Below the pieces are notes generated by a model, which was not told the DNA's origin, did not search any database, and saw only the letters and a list, made by a program, of their open reading frames with translations. The position numbers and the translations under genes are program-made. Shown here one piece after another: positions 11,504-21,884 of a DNA stretch of 64,000 nt. Numbering within the stretch: position 1 is the stretch's first letter; each line of letters starts with the position of its first letter. Source of the stretch: Ochromonas danica (lineage: Eukaryota > Sar > Chrysophyceae > Chromulinales > Chromulinaceae). Location of the stretch: positions 62,001 through 126,000 of the forward strand of contig VKHL01000046.1 in assembly GCA_015146655.1 (NCBI GenBank), in the 5' to 3' direction.

Positions 11504-12679
11504 ATGTTATTTTTCACTTTGATATTATATTGTTTTATTAGTCATCTTCAAGCATGGAGATTGACCCCTACTACCATTAGCAGTACTACTACTAGCACTG
11601 CTGTTAGTACCACCACTGCCACTTTTCTCAGAAGACTACCTATTAGAACTACCACTTCTTTATCTGCTACAATTAAAGAACCTAAACTAGATGACTCTGC
11701 TGCTGCACGTCAATTAATGGGTATTAAAGGAGCATCAGAAACGAAAAACATCTGGGCTATTCGATTACAATTGACTAAACCTGTCACTTGGATTCCTTTA
11801 ATTTGGGGAGTTGCTTGTGGTGCTGCAGCTTCTGGTAATTATCATACTTGGAATCCATTTGATCCTAATGGTTCTCCTTTATCTCTTGTAGGAGAAGATG
11901 CTTTAAAAGCATTTACTTGTATGATTCTATCTGGTCCATTATTAACAGGATATACACAAACTATTAATGATTGGGAAGATCGTGAAATTGATGCTATTAA
12001 TGAACCTTATCGTCCTATTCCTTCTGGTGCTATTAGTCCAGGACAGGTTATTGGTCAGATTTGGGCATTACTTCTTGGTGGTCTTGCCTTAGCCTATGGC
12101 TTGGATCAATGGGCTGGTCATGAGGACCCTATCATATTCAAGCTTTCCCTCTTTGGATCATTTATCTCTTACATCTACTCTGCTCCTCCTTTGAAGTTGA
12201 AAGCTACAGGTTGGGCAGGATCATTTGCATTGGGTAGTTCTTATATCTCTTTGCCATGGCTATGTGGACAAGCCATGTTTGGAGAACTTTCTTGGCCTGT
12301 TACCTTCCTTACCATCTTCTATAGTATTGCAGGTTTAGGTATTGCCATTGTCAATGATTTCAAGTCTATTGAAGGGGATAGGAAACTGGGCTTACAATCT
12401 TTGCCAGTAGCCTTCGGAGTGGAGAAGGCAAAGTGGTTGACTGTGGGCACAATTGATATCACACAGCTACTGGTTGCTTCCTATCTCTTCTACATTGGAG
12501 AGACGACTTACGCTCTTGTTCTCCTCGGTCTCATTGCACCACAGATGTATTTCCAGGCGAAGTACTTCCTTCCCGATCCTATTAAGAATGATGTGAAGTA
12601 TCAGGCAAGTGCCCAACCTTTCCTTGTTTTGGGCATTCTTACCACTGCCCTAGCTGTTGGTCACCATGGCCCTCTGTAG
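11504..12679 (+). CDS. chlG: Chlorophyll synthase (chlorophyll a synthase, UbiA family)
   Basis: Single exon, 391 residues. The enzyme joins phytyl or geranylgeranyl diphosphate to chlorophyllide in the thylakoid membrane. Family hallmarks are the first Asp-rich motif NDWEDREIDAINEPYRPIP (about residues 151-169) and the second, NDFKSIEGDR (about 284-293), each flanked by hydrophobic segments typical of UbiA prenyltransferases. Residues 1-18 form a signal peptide ending LQA|W, followed by a Thr/Ser-rich stretch to about residue 60. That is the bipartite plastid targeting form in which an aromatic residue follows the cleavage site. The stop is TAG, which shows that TAG terminates translation in this genome. 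The gene ends 107 bp from the convergent NPRL3 stop. A tandem TTAAGTTAA block lies just upstream. Confidence 0.95.
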   Translation: MLFFTLILYCFISHLQAWRLTPTTISSTTTSTAVSTTTATFLRRLPIRTTTSLSATIKEPKLDDSAAARQLMGIKGASETKNIWAIRLQLTKPVTWIPLIWGVACGAAASGNYHTWNPFDPNGSPLSLVGEDALKAFTCMILSGPLLTGYTQTINDWEDREIDAINEPYRPIPSGAISPGQVIGQIWALLLGGLALAYGLDQWAGHEDPIIFKLSLFGSFISYIYSAPPLKLKATGWAGSFALGSSYISLPWLCGQAMFGELSWPVTFLTIFYSIAGLGIAIVNDFKSIEGDRKLGLQSLPVAFGVEKAKWLTVGTIDITQLLVASYLFYIGETTYALVLLGLIAPQMYFQAKYFLPDPIKNDVKYQASAQPFLVLGILTTALAVGHHGPL

Positions 12680-12786
12680 ATCTTAGCAGATCATTGAAAC
12701 TTTTAAAATAAAGCACTGCTGTTGTTTTCTTCGTTTGTTAACCAAAAGTTTGGAAAGGAAAGGAGCTGTGTTTAACAGAGTTACTA

Positions 12787-15700
12787 TCATATAACTCCTG
12801 GCAGAATGGGATAGGGAAGAGCAGCCTTCTGCACAGGCTTGAGATAAGGAAGCCTCGCAAGCAATGCCACCACTTCCGCCTCCGGAATACGAGTCCGGAA
12901 GATGATCTCATTCAAAGTTTGATTTGAAACCAAGACAGAGCCTCGTGGTGAGCCCTGATCGGCTATAGAAGGGGATTGGAAGAAAGAAGCAATAAGCTCC
13001 AGATGCTGTTGCTGTGTTTTGCTGAGGCGATTGGCCCATGGATTATCCAATATAGTCATCCTTTTCTCTTCCACCGGGACGGCTTGAATCACATTGGCCG
13101 CGAATGAGACAGATTCCGTGAGTGACATTGCTTTTATGGGTTCTGGTCGAGTAGCGTTACTGCTATTAGTGTTGTTCTTTTGCACTCCATCCATCATCTT
13201 AGATGAGTTCTCAACCGTTGATGGAGGAATATCTAGCAGCATCGTCAGTTCCTTCGATGGTAGAGGCAAAGCTAACATGTTGAGCAAATAAGAATCAATG
13301 TGCTCGAGCATGTGCCACTTCAAGAGAAAACTCGTAATTTCCACTCCAAATCCTCTCAGTCCAGGAGGAAGAAGATTTATGACTTCCTTCAGCGGTCTCA
13401 TTCCATCGAAGAGATCCAGCACTTGGGTCAACTTTCTCTCACTTTGAAGAAACGATGAGGTTATGGTCTGATTCGAGGGCACGCTGGGAACTGAGGAAGG
13501 GAAATAAGAAGAAGAGTTGGCAAAGCGAATCGAAGTATCAGTGTTTCGAGGTGGTGCTATGAATGCACTGAAAATCAACAAAGAGGGCTAGACAGATTAG
13601 AAAAACGATTAACTCTCACCTGGATGTGATTCGGGGTCCATATCCATATTTAAAACTCCCAAGTCTCCGTTATTCAAAGGATCTTTACTCTCTTTGCTGC
13701 GAATAGGGAAACTCAATTTGGCAAATCTGCAAGCCTTGTGAGCCTGGACACCGCCGTTGTTGTCAGTGTTACTAGAATGAACCAAATTATGAACCTCTTG
13801 AGTAAGGAATGGGTTTGTTTTGCTCGCGGCAGTATGATGAGAAGAAAAACCCGAGACAGAAGAACGTGCTGTATGGGGATGGTAGCGATCTGAATGGCGG
13901 GAAAGATCAAGGTCTGATTGTCCGCCAGGGTCGCTTTGCCCCTTCGTTAATATGGGAATGGTCTTCAATAAACGGTCGAAAGCTGCTGAAACACGACTAT
14001 TCGCAGTGAGGGGAGCTTGAGAACGAACTTTAAAAACGGATACTTCCGTAATCAATGGAATAACCTCTGCCAACCCAAGGACCTGTAAATAGTTTGCCAT
14101 GGATGTTAGCTCATCCAAAGGCTCGTCTAATTCCCAACTGAGATGTAAAAATGATACACAAGGATTAGCTGCTTTCAGAAGCAAATACATGCGCGAAGAC
14201 TCATCAATACGAGGCACCTCAGAGCTGCCTAAGCTATTCCGCTGGGATCCTTCATTTGCTGGGGCAGAAGAGGAACCACCAGGAACAGAAATTGAACGCT
14301 TACCCATTCTTCCAAAATACTGAGCGATACAATCACGATCCGTGAGAGGCAACAATGCTTGCATAGCTGGATTGACAATTAATTGTGTTTGAACACCTCT
14401 GGAAGATTTATTAAATGAGGCATAAGCATCTTTCGAAAACGTTAACTGTGAATCTCGAATCGTGGAGTTAAAGAATGTTTCGCGATCACGATAACGTCTA
14501 GATCGTCCAGAATGACTTTGTCTACAAGTACTTGGATCTTTACATACTAATGGAACATGTGATATCTTCTTCATGCCTGAAAAGGTTAAATTAGTTGCTT
14601 GTCCACCTAGAAGCAAAGACAAAATTCATATTCCAGATCATTAACGTTAGTTAATATGAAAAACTATTACAGGGGAGAATCACATTACATTATTCTAACC
14701 TGAAAGATCATGGAAAAGGACACGTAATTCATTAGCTAAATAAGATTTCTCCATATATAATGCCTCTAATTCTCCTCTCCAAAGATGATTCAAGTGATCA
14801 TAAGACTGACCAGTAAGGCTTCGATCTGATGAAACTTGCTTCAACTCTGAAGTATTTGGTTCAGGTGGAGATATAGGGATATCAACTAATATCTCCTCTG
14901 ATCGATGTGGACTTTCTGTTGTTACAGAATGATTTGTGGTTCGTCGACTTCTTGTAAAGTCCACCACAATGACAGTGGTAGGAGATTGTCCACTTTTCCC
15001 TTCTATCTCATGATGAACCATACTATCATTGGCAGAAGACGAAGAAGAAGAAGACTGTCGATGACGGAAATTCTCTGCTATAGCAATCATCTTACTAACT
15101 TCTCGAGAGACATAACCTCGTTCCTTCTCTAGGATAGTGAGATGAGTCATACAACTCTCTAATAATCTCTTTAATGTTGGGGTACAAATTCCATAAGAGA
15201 ATTGACGTAATCCTAATAGAAGTGACATTGGATCTTCTCCAGGATGACCATAATAACGACATTGGCATTTATAGAGGAAGTTCCTATTGACCTTTGCCAT
15301 AGCTTCTCCTGAGATCGTTGCTATAACGATGTTGAACTGTGAGAGAATATCTTCAGTTTGAGATTGTGAAGAAGAAGCACCGCCACCACCACCACCCGAA
15401 GAAGAAGAAGATATTTCAGTTTTTTTCGTTTTCTCTTCTTCAACTTTGTTGTTAGTGTTTTCAGTTTCTGAAAGGGAAGGGAAGGTAGTCTTCTTGGGTG
15501 AGCAAGGGTAACTTAAGAAATGTAAGTCATCAATAGCTAATTCAAAGCTCTTCCCTACTAATGAACCTTTGACAACGAATAACTTGGCAAAGTTCTCTTT
15601 ACTAATTTCATAAATAAATAACAAAAATAAATAAATTAATAAAATACATAATATTAATAATATAAATATAATATAATAATTAATTAATTAATTAATTAAA

Positions 15701-15921
15701 TCTTACCATAGATGGAAATATTGTTGATACATTCTATCCACAAAGGAAAGACATGATTGATATTCTTTATTATTAATATTGTTATTATTGTTATTATTAT
15801 TGTGATAACTAACACCAGGAATATTATGACGATGAAAGATAGAATATTGGTCAGGATAAGAAAATACTAGACGAGGACCTTTATTCAACTCATCCACTAC
15901 TAAAGAAATACCTAGAATCAT
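12787..15921 (-). CDS. NPRL3: NPRL3-like GATOR1 subunit
   Basis: Four exons (15921-15707, 15601-14700, 14606-13620, 13556-12787) join in frame to 957 residues. The N-terminus (MILGISLVVDELNKGPRLVF...) is the longin-like start of NPRL3. It is followed after intron 1 by a GSLVGKSFELAIDDLHFLSYP segment that matches the family's conserved core. Further on, an NPCVSFLHLSWELDEPLDEL block and a C-terminal winged-helix-rich part fit NPRL3. GATOR1 (DEPDC5, NPRL2, NPRL3) is the GTPase-activating complex that switches off TORC1 on amino-acid starvation. It is longer than the human protein (about 570 aa), mostly through Ser/Asn-rich insertions. The acceptor of exon 4 is uncertain: the nearer TTTCAG would shift the frame, so I chose TTCATAG. 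NPRL3 was recognised from memory of the family. Confidence 0.8.
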
Positions 15922-16456
15922 TCTCTTCTATTTGAACTACTACTTGACTTACTACTTGATCAAGTAAATTATCTGGGATACTGTATCTTATCTTATCGAT
16001 GAAATTGATGAAATCGTTCAACTCATCTTGGAGCTAGATAGCCAAACTTCTAAATTCCAGAATGCCAGAATGCCAGAATGCCAGAATGCCAGTTCAAATA
16101 TCCAAGGCGGCAGGGAGGAGAAGAGAAGACAGCGGGGTGGAGTGACAGTGTGAGTGACAGTCACGACTGCTGACTCCCTCCCTCTCTCTGCTGTGGTGAG
16201 TGATGAGTGGGTGACCACCACTGACACAGAAGACGGAAGAGATCAAGAAGAGAGTGGACCAACATCAGTGGACCAGTTCAGTTCATATATGCAAAGTGAG
16301 TATTAAGTCATTGTATAGTAAAGCACGTCATGATCTGAAATAAGCAAGAAAGTATTTGGAATTGTCATTATAGAAGAAGAATACTAAATCTTATCTCCTA
16401 GGATACCAAGAAAAACTGAAATTTCACAGACAACAATAACAACAACAATAACAACA
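15922..16456. promoter_or_regulatory. Shared intergenic region of NPRL3 and the NTF2-like gene
   Basis: This 535-bp divergent gap holds a perfect octamer tandem repeat (see 16057-16092), CT-rich tracts near 16180 and an AAC-rich leader just before the NTF2-like ATG. No coding gene was seen. Confidence 0.45.
16057..16092. repeat. (CCAGAATG)4 minisatellite
   Basis: Four exact copies of CCAGAATG followed by CCAG, 36 bp in total, in the divergent gap between the NPRL3 and NTF2-like genes. Confidence 0.95.
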
Positions 16457-16949
16457 ATGATGATGATGCCAACAAACGAAGAAAAAGAACAATTACAACA
16501 ACAACCACAACAACAATCAGTCACTAAGGTGGCAACGAATAAGAACAAACACACCTATCCTCCTCCTCCTCCTCCTTCTTCTTCTTCAGATGACAATGAA
16601 GATGATGAGAAAGGTCAGGAGAAGGATGATACCACAGAGACTGAGGAGGACAGTAATGCAGCAGCAGCAGCAGCAGCAACTGACTACTATGAGGAGCACA
16701 AAGTCAAGTTTCCTCGAATCACACTTTGCTGTGGTGGCAATTGTGACTGTGACGCCAGCTGTGACTGTGGCTGTCAAGCTATGCCCAAGACATACACACT
16801 ACAACAACTACAGGGACAGGGGAAGGGACAGGGACAGACTTATCATCCCTTCATCACTCCTCTCCCTTCTCATAACAAAACCAACCTCTTCAGACAAGGA
16901 GTAGTAGCAGGTCGAGGTAGTGGTAGTGCTACCACTGCTACTACTACTA

Positions 16950-16986
<37 letters not shown>

Positions 16987-18403
16987 CAATACTAGTACTA
17001 CTAAGACAAATAAGACTAGCAAGGCAAAGGTCAATAAGACCTCTAACCGTCATGCTGATCCTTTTGTTGAACGTTATGCTAATGCTATGAATAATCATGA
17101 TATTCAACAAATTGAAACTCTCTTCTCATCCTTCTCTACTACTACCACTTCTACTAGTACTACTTCAAATCAATTAATCTATATTGCAAGATTTTGGAGT
17201 CGTGAGTCAATTCATGCTGAACCACCTTTAAATCCTTTTGGTTCATATAATTATGTTCATTTATGTGGTGTAGTTGATATTGTGAATTATCATCGTGTTC
17301 TCTTCAGTCTAGTTCCTGATCTTTATCTATCTGGTCCTTTAGGATGTAGAAATTGTAAGAAGAAACCAAGTGGAGGAGGTGCACATGCTAAAGTGAATAT
17401 CTCGTTAGCAAAGTTACAAATGACTGGGAAAGTGGTCGCTTCTCTGACTCTACCCATTGGACAAACTTCAACATCAACTACTACTACTACTTCATCTACA
17501 GTGCCTATTGTTACACCTACAACAACATCTCCACAACAACATTCTCTTCCCTCACAATCATCATCATCATCATCAACAACAACAACAACAACAGCATTCG
17601 ATCATCATGATAGTAGTAGTGGTAGTAGCAGTAGATCTACTGGTGGTACAGTGATTGTGGGTGAATCATCTGTTCAACATGATTGTTGTCAACGATCTTC
17701 TGATATGATAGATCTTCGTAGAAGATTATTAGCAGAAGATTATTTCGCTTCCATTGCTAATCCATTTTATTGTTCGAATTCTTTTCGATCTAAAATACCA
17801 CCAGAAGAAGTAATTGTAGTACAAACTCCTCCAGCAGATCCTGCTGTGAGTCTACAACAACAACAACAACAACAGCAGCAGCAGTGTAAGAAGGAAGAAG
17901 AAGGACAAGAAGAAGAAAGTGTTGCATTAGCTCTATTACGATTAGCTGAGACAAGTGGACTCGTCACCAGACCTGCTTGTCAATTTGGCTCTGGTAATGA
18001 TAGTGGTGGTGGTAATGGTTGTGGTATATTATCGTCAACATCATGTTGTGATGGTCTTGATAATAAGACAGTAGTGACAACAAAAGTTGATCAAGTAGTA
18101 CCACTACTATGTACTACCACATCATCTTGTGAACATGGTGAAGAAGAGAAGAAGAATGAAGATCATGTTTGTTCTATTTCACAGAAGAAAGAATGTTGTG
18201 GTGAGAAAGAAATTCCTCCCAATACAACAACAACTACAACTACTACTAACACCATTCTTATGAACACGACGAAAGTGTTAGCTCAAATGCCATTCAAAAT
18301 TAGTGTATTGTTTATTTTTCATTATCGTAAAGATGACCCATCTCAGCTTGTTCGTATTGAAGCTCAGTATTATGAGCCAAAAGACGGTACTACTGCTGTG
18401 TAA
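16457..18403 (+). CDS. NTF2/SnoaL-like domain protein with Cys-rich and low-complexity inserts
   Basis: Single exon, 648 residues. The N-terminal 65 residues are Gln-, Pro- and Asp/Glu-rich. A short Cys-rich motif (CCGGNCDCDASCDCGC) lies near residues 92-107. A poly-Thr tract follows at about 157-180. From about residue 198 (HADPFVERYANAMNNHD) to about 330 the sequence looks like the start of an NTF2/SnoaL fold: long helix, then FWSRESIHAEPPLNPFG, then a helix. The last 30 residues (KISVLFIFHYRKDDPSQLVRI) look like its final strands. The fold would then be interrupted by some 280 residues of Ser/Thr/Gln-rich sequence. No signal peptide was seen. Enzyme activity cannot be predicted. The fold assignment is an inference. 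Confidence 0.6.
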
Positions 18404-18870
18404 ATATGGGGAGGCGTGTGTGTGTTTGTGGTATAAGATAGCTAAAAGTGTATATCGTCGACGAAACAATCGCATGGTGTTAGTTGTCTACTTGTAATAA
18501 TCTTAACGCAAAGTAATTTCGTCAGACTGTGTACTATACAAACAAGTAGTCTACTAGCATGCTTACTACAGTAGATGTGACATAATTACATCCTAGACTA
18601 ACCCTAATCATTAGTAGATAATGAGTACTCTTCTTAGGACACCTTACTTACTGTAGTCTAGTAGACATGAGCACACACACATGTCCATCATCATAACGAC
18701 TATCCATCCACTGTAGCTACAACAGTATATCATAACTAGACTACTACTACCACTACTACTACTAGTAGTAGTAGTAGTAGACAAGGTAATTACAGTAGCT
18801 AGCATATGATAGACTAATACACTCTATACCCCCAACACATAGTAGTACAGCAGTGTAATTACAAACATCC
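18404..18870. other. Convergent intergenic region between the NTF2-like gene and TBL1
   Basis: The gap of 467 bp holds the 3' ends of two convergent genes, many CTA/TAG triplets, and one large inverted repeat described separately. No coding region was seen. Confidence 0.5.
18747..18780. repeat. 34-bp near-perfect inverted repeat (CTA)n/(TAG)n
   Basis: Two 17-base arms meet at 18763/18764 around a central ACTAGT and differ at one position. The structure could extrude as a cruciform or form an RNA hairpin on both strands, between two convergent gene ends. Confidence 0.9.
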
Positions 18871-19276
18871 TTAATCTTGTTGTTGTATCTTAGATGATGT
18901 TAATTTCAATTTCTTAGCTAAAGCATGGAAAATAGGTTGATATAAGAAAGGTGACCAACAGAAATGTGTACAATCTCTTAAATGCCCATTTGGATGTTCT
19001 GACCATAGTGATGCGGTAAGATTATAAAAAGGAATAATCTCAATCTTGTATAGTTTATCATTTCGTATTATATCTTCAATAATACGATTTCTCCAATCAG
19101 CTTGTGGTGATAAATCTTGTATTGGTATACAACCAATTTTCATACCTTGTGCATATCGTACACCTGGCCAATATCCATTACTTGTTGGGAAATGTTGTGC
19201 TGTTGTTTCACGCCATAAGACATGAATCTCCCGTGGTGATGATGATGACGATGCTAAGGAAGATGATGATGATGAC

Positions 19277-19307
<31 letters not shown>

Positions 19308-20259
19308 GTTGAGATGATGGTAATAATGCTATAGATTGTAAATAAGATAATACAATCTTCATTTGATTATAATAATCTTTTTTACTAAATCCTACAACAG
19401 GATTATCAACATAATGTAATCCCATATTTGCTACAATAACAATTGTTTTATAATTTAATAAAATATCTTCTTTCATATGTTTTTGTAAATTTGTCATTGT
19501 AGCATTAGGTATACGATCATATCGACCATTTACTAAATGATACATTGGTATAAATCGTATAGCAGCAGTAGTATTTAACTTTGGAAAACTAACAATTCTT
19601 AATTCATCTGTATTCATGAAATAGTTTGGATCATTCCATACTTGTTCTCTTTCTAATTCACATGCTAAAGCAGAATAGAATTGTTGCATTACTGAATCAC
19701 CTAATAATAATAAGATACCTTCTTTCCTTGCTAATTGACGAAAGAAATAACGTAATGGCATTTTCTTTGGATTATCATATTCTGGTAATGTACTTTGTAA
19801 ATGTTTACGTTGTAAAAAAGGTATATCTTGTGGATCACAAGCAATTGATCGTGATGGCCAAGTATTACCAATACGACAACGTAAAGGGGGTAAAGGAGGT
19901 ATGTCAGATCCATATGATGATGATGATGATGAGGAGGAGGAGGAGGAGGACACACCAGCAGGTAGTAGTTGACTGCTAGATGGTGAAGGTGAACTAACAG
20001 CACTGCTGCCTGTGCCTGTAGTGCCTGTGGCAGTGGCAGTGATTGACTGTGTGTGTTGCTGTTGTTGTTGTTTGAAGTGTTGTTGACATGCCTTATCAAG
20101 TTCTTCATAAGTTATACTTTGGTTATTTGAAAGTAGACATAGATCAACAGGATGTAACCAAGAAGATAAAGTTTTGGATTCTATCCATTGTCCATTTACT
20201 ACTAATAGACAATAGAAGAAGAGATAGAACAATGCTGATCTCAAAGACAACTTGTTCAT
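18871..20259 (-). CDS. Secreted TBL/PC-esterase-like (SGNH-type) protein, copy 1
   Basis: Single exon, 462 residues. Residues 1-23 form a signal peptide. LLLLGDSVMQQ has the GDS nucleophile block at 187-189, and DCTHFC at 429-434 supplies the DxxH block. GDS plus DxxH define the TBL/ESK1-like branch of SGNH enzymes, which O-acetylate or deacetylate cell-surface glycans in the secretory pathway. Conserved Cys residues and the WR motif (QADWRNRIIEDII) between the two blocks fit the family. Low-complexity inserts occur at about 64-118 (Gln/Ser/Thr) and 315-345 (poly-Ser, from a GAT-type microsatellite). It is a paralogue of the protein at 37913. The substrate is unknown. Confidence 0.75.
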
Positions 20260-20863
20260 GCTCAGGATGGTGATGATGATGATAGTGACAATATTAGATA
20301 ATAATAGTTCCTTAGGCTATATCAAATCAGACAAATAATCAGTCAATTTGTCAATCAACAGCCAGCAGCAGGCTTGTCATTTATTATTGTCTTGCGTGGT
20401 TAACTCCTTTATTGGAGTGACTTTTGGAAAGGTAATACACGAGTTTTAAATCCACTTTACATGCTTTTGAGATAGTCATAAGGATAGTGTACTGTAGAGG
20501 CTAGAACTTTGGTGATACTCTGTAAACAATGGAGTTGATAGAGTTTTAGTAGTTAATCAATATTTGTATATACCTTTTCAAAGCCATAGTTTCATACAAC
20601 AACAGAGCATGTGTTTGCTCGGTTCTCCATGAGTTTTAATGGGAATTGTTTAAAGCAGGATTAGATTAGATTAAGCAGGATAACATTTCTGCACTAATCT
20701 ACTAACATATTAACATTAACATTGCTTATTATGTATTAACATTGACTCATCATCATCAACAACAGCAACAACAACAAAATCAAATAGAGTATCTTAACAA
20801 TAATTCTAATAACAACCACTTGGTTCTTAAAGTATATATACTGTACTGTAGATAACTCTAACA
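20260..20863. other. Intergenic, TBL1 promoter to MPS1 3' end
   Basis: AT-rich sequence with an AAC-rich patch near 20750-20775. I see no gene, RNA or repeat of note. Confidence 0.4.
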
Positions 20864-21782
20864 TTATAGAAACCCTCCTGTAATGTTAATAGACTCTGTG
20901 ACTGTCACTTCATCTTGATCAAGATCCATGAACCTCCTATAAACAACAACAGCATTAGTAACACAATAAGACATCTAACTAGAATGTGCAGTGATCACCT
21001 CATCTCTCCAATGCGTCTCTCAAGCAGTGTCTTCATAGTATCTGGTGCTGAACTATCCACTGGTTTCATCCATTTCTTAGCACGTTCTGATGCTTCCTCA
21101 GAAGAGACAGGTTGTAATAGAACCTTATTATGAGGGATACCTAATATCTCTTGTCTCACAGCAATAGGCAAAGCAATCATCATTTGTTGTTTATTCCCTG
21201 TTGATCCTCTTCCTATTATACCAGAAGAACTTGAACATGGTACTGATGATACTGATGATGATAATGATGATGATGATCCAGTTGATCTAGCAATCATCGA
21301 TGATGTTTTCATTGTGACCTTAGGGAAAGGTCTACCTGAGGTAGTCATCTCTGCTAACGGGATAGGAATCGTAGTATTACTACCACCACTACTATTAGTA
21401 TAGCAACTATGACTACTATGACTACTATGATTATCACTATTATCAATCATAGCAATTCCATCTTGATGATAATAATTGTTGTTGTTGTTGTTGTTGTTGT
21501 TATAGTTGTTTTCATCTGATAGACTAACATTAGATGAGAAGTCCGTCTGAATGCATTGATCTTCTTTATTCCTTCTAGAGGAGGAGGAAGAAGAAGAAGA
21601 TAATGAGGTTGACTTCAGCTTGGCAGTGATGATGTTTGAGTCAAGACTTGCAAACCATTGACTAATGAATTGTCTAGCTGTAGGATGAGCAGCAAGGGCA
21701 GTCTCTTGGAGAACTGCTAGAACATCTTCCACTACCACAGAATCAGAATCACTCTGAGCATTGCCATTATCGTCATTCTATC

Positions 21783-21826
<44 letters not shown>

Positions 21827-21828
21827 TA

Positions 21829-21884
<56 letters not shown>

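Noticed and set aside
16808-17110. Minus-strand Ser-rich open frame
   Set aside because: Shadow of the poly-Thr tract of the NTF2-like gene.
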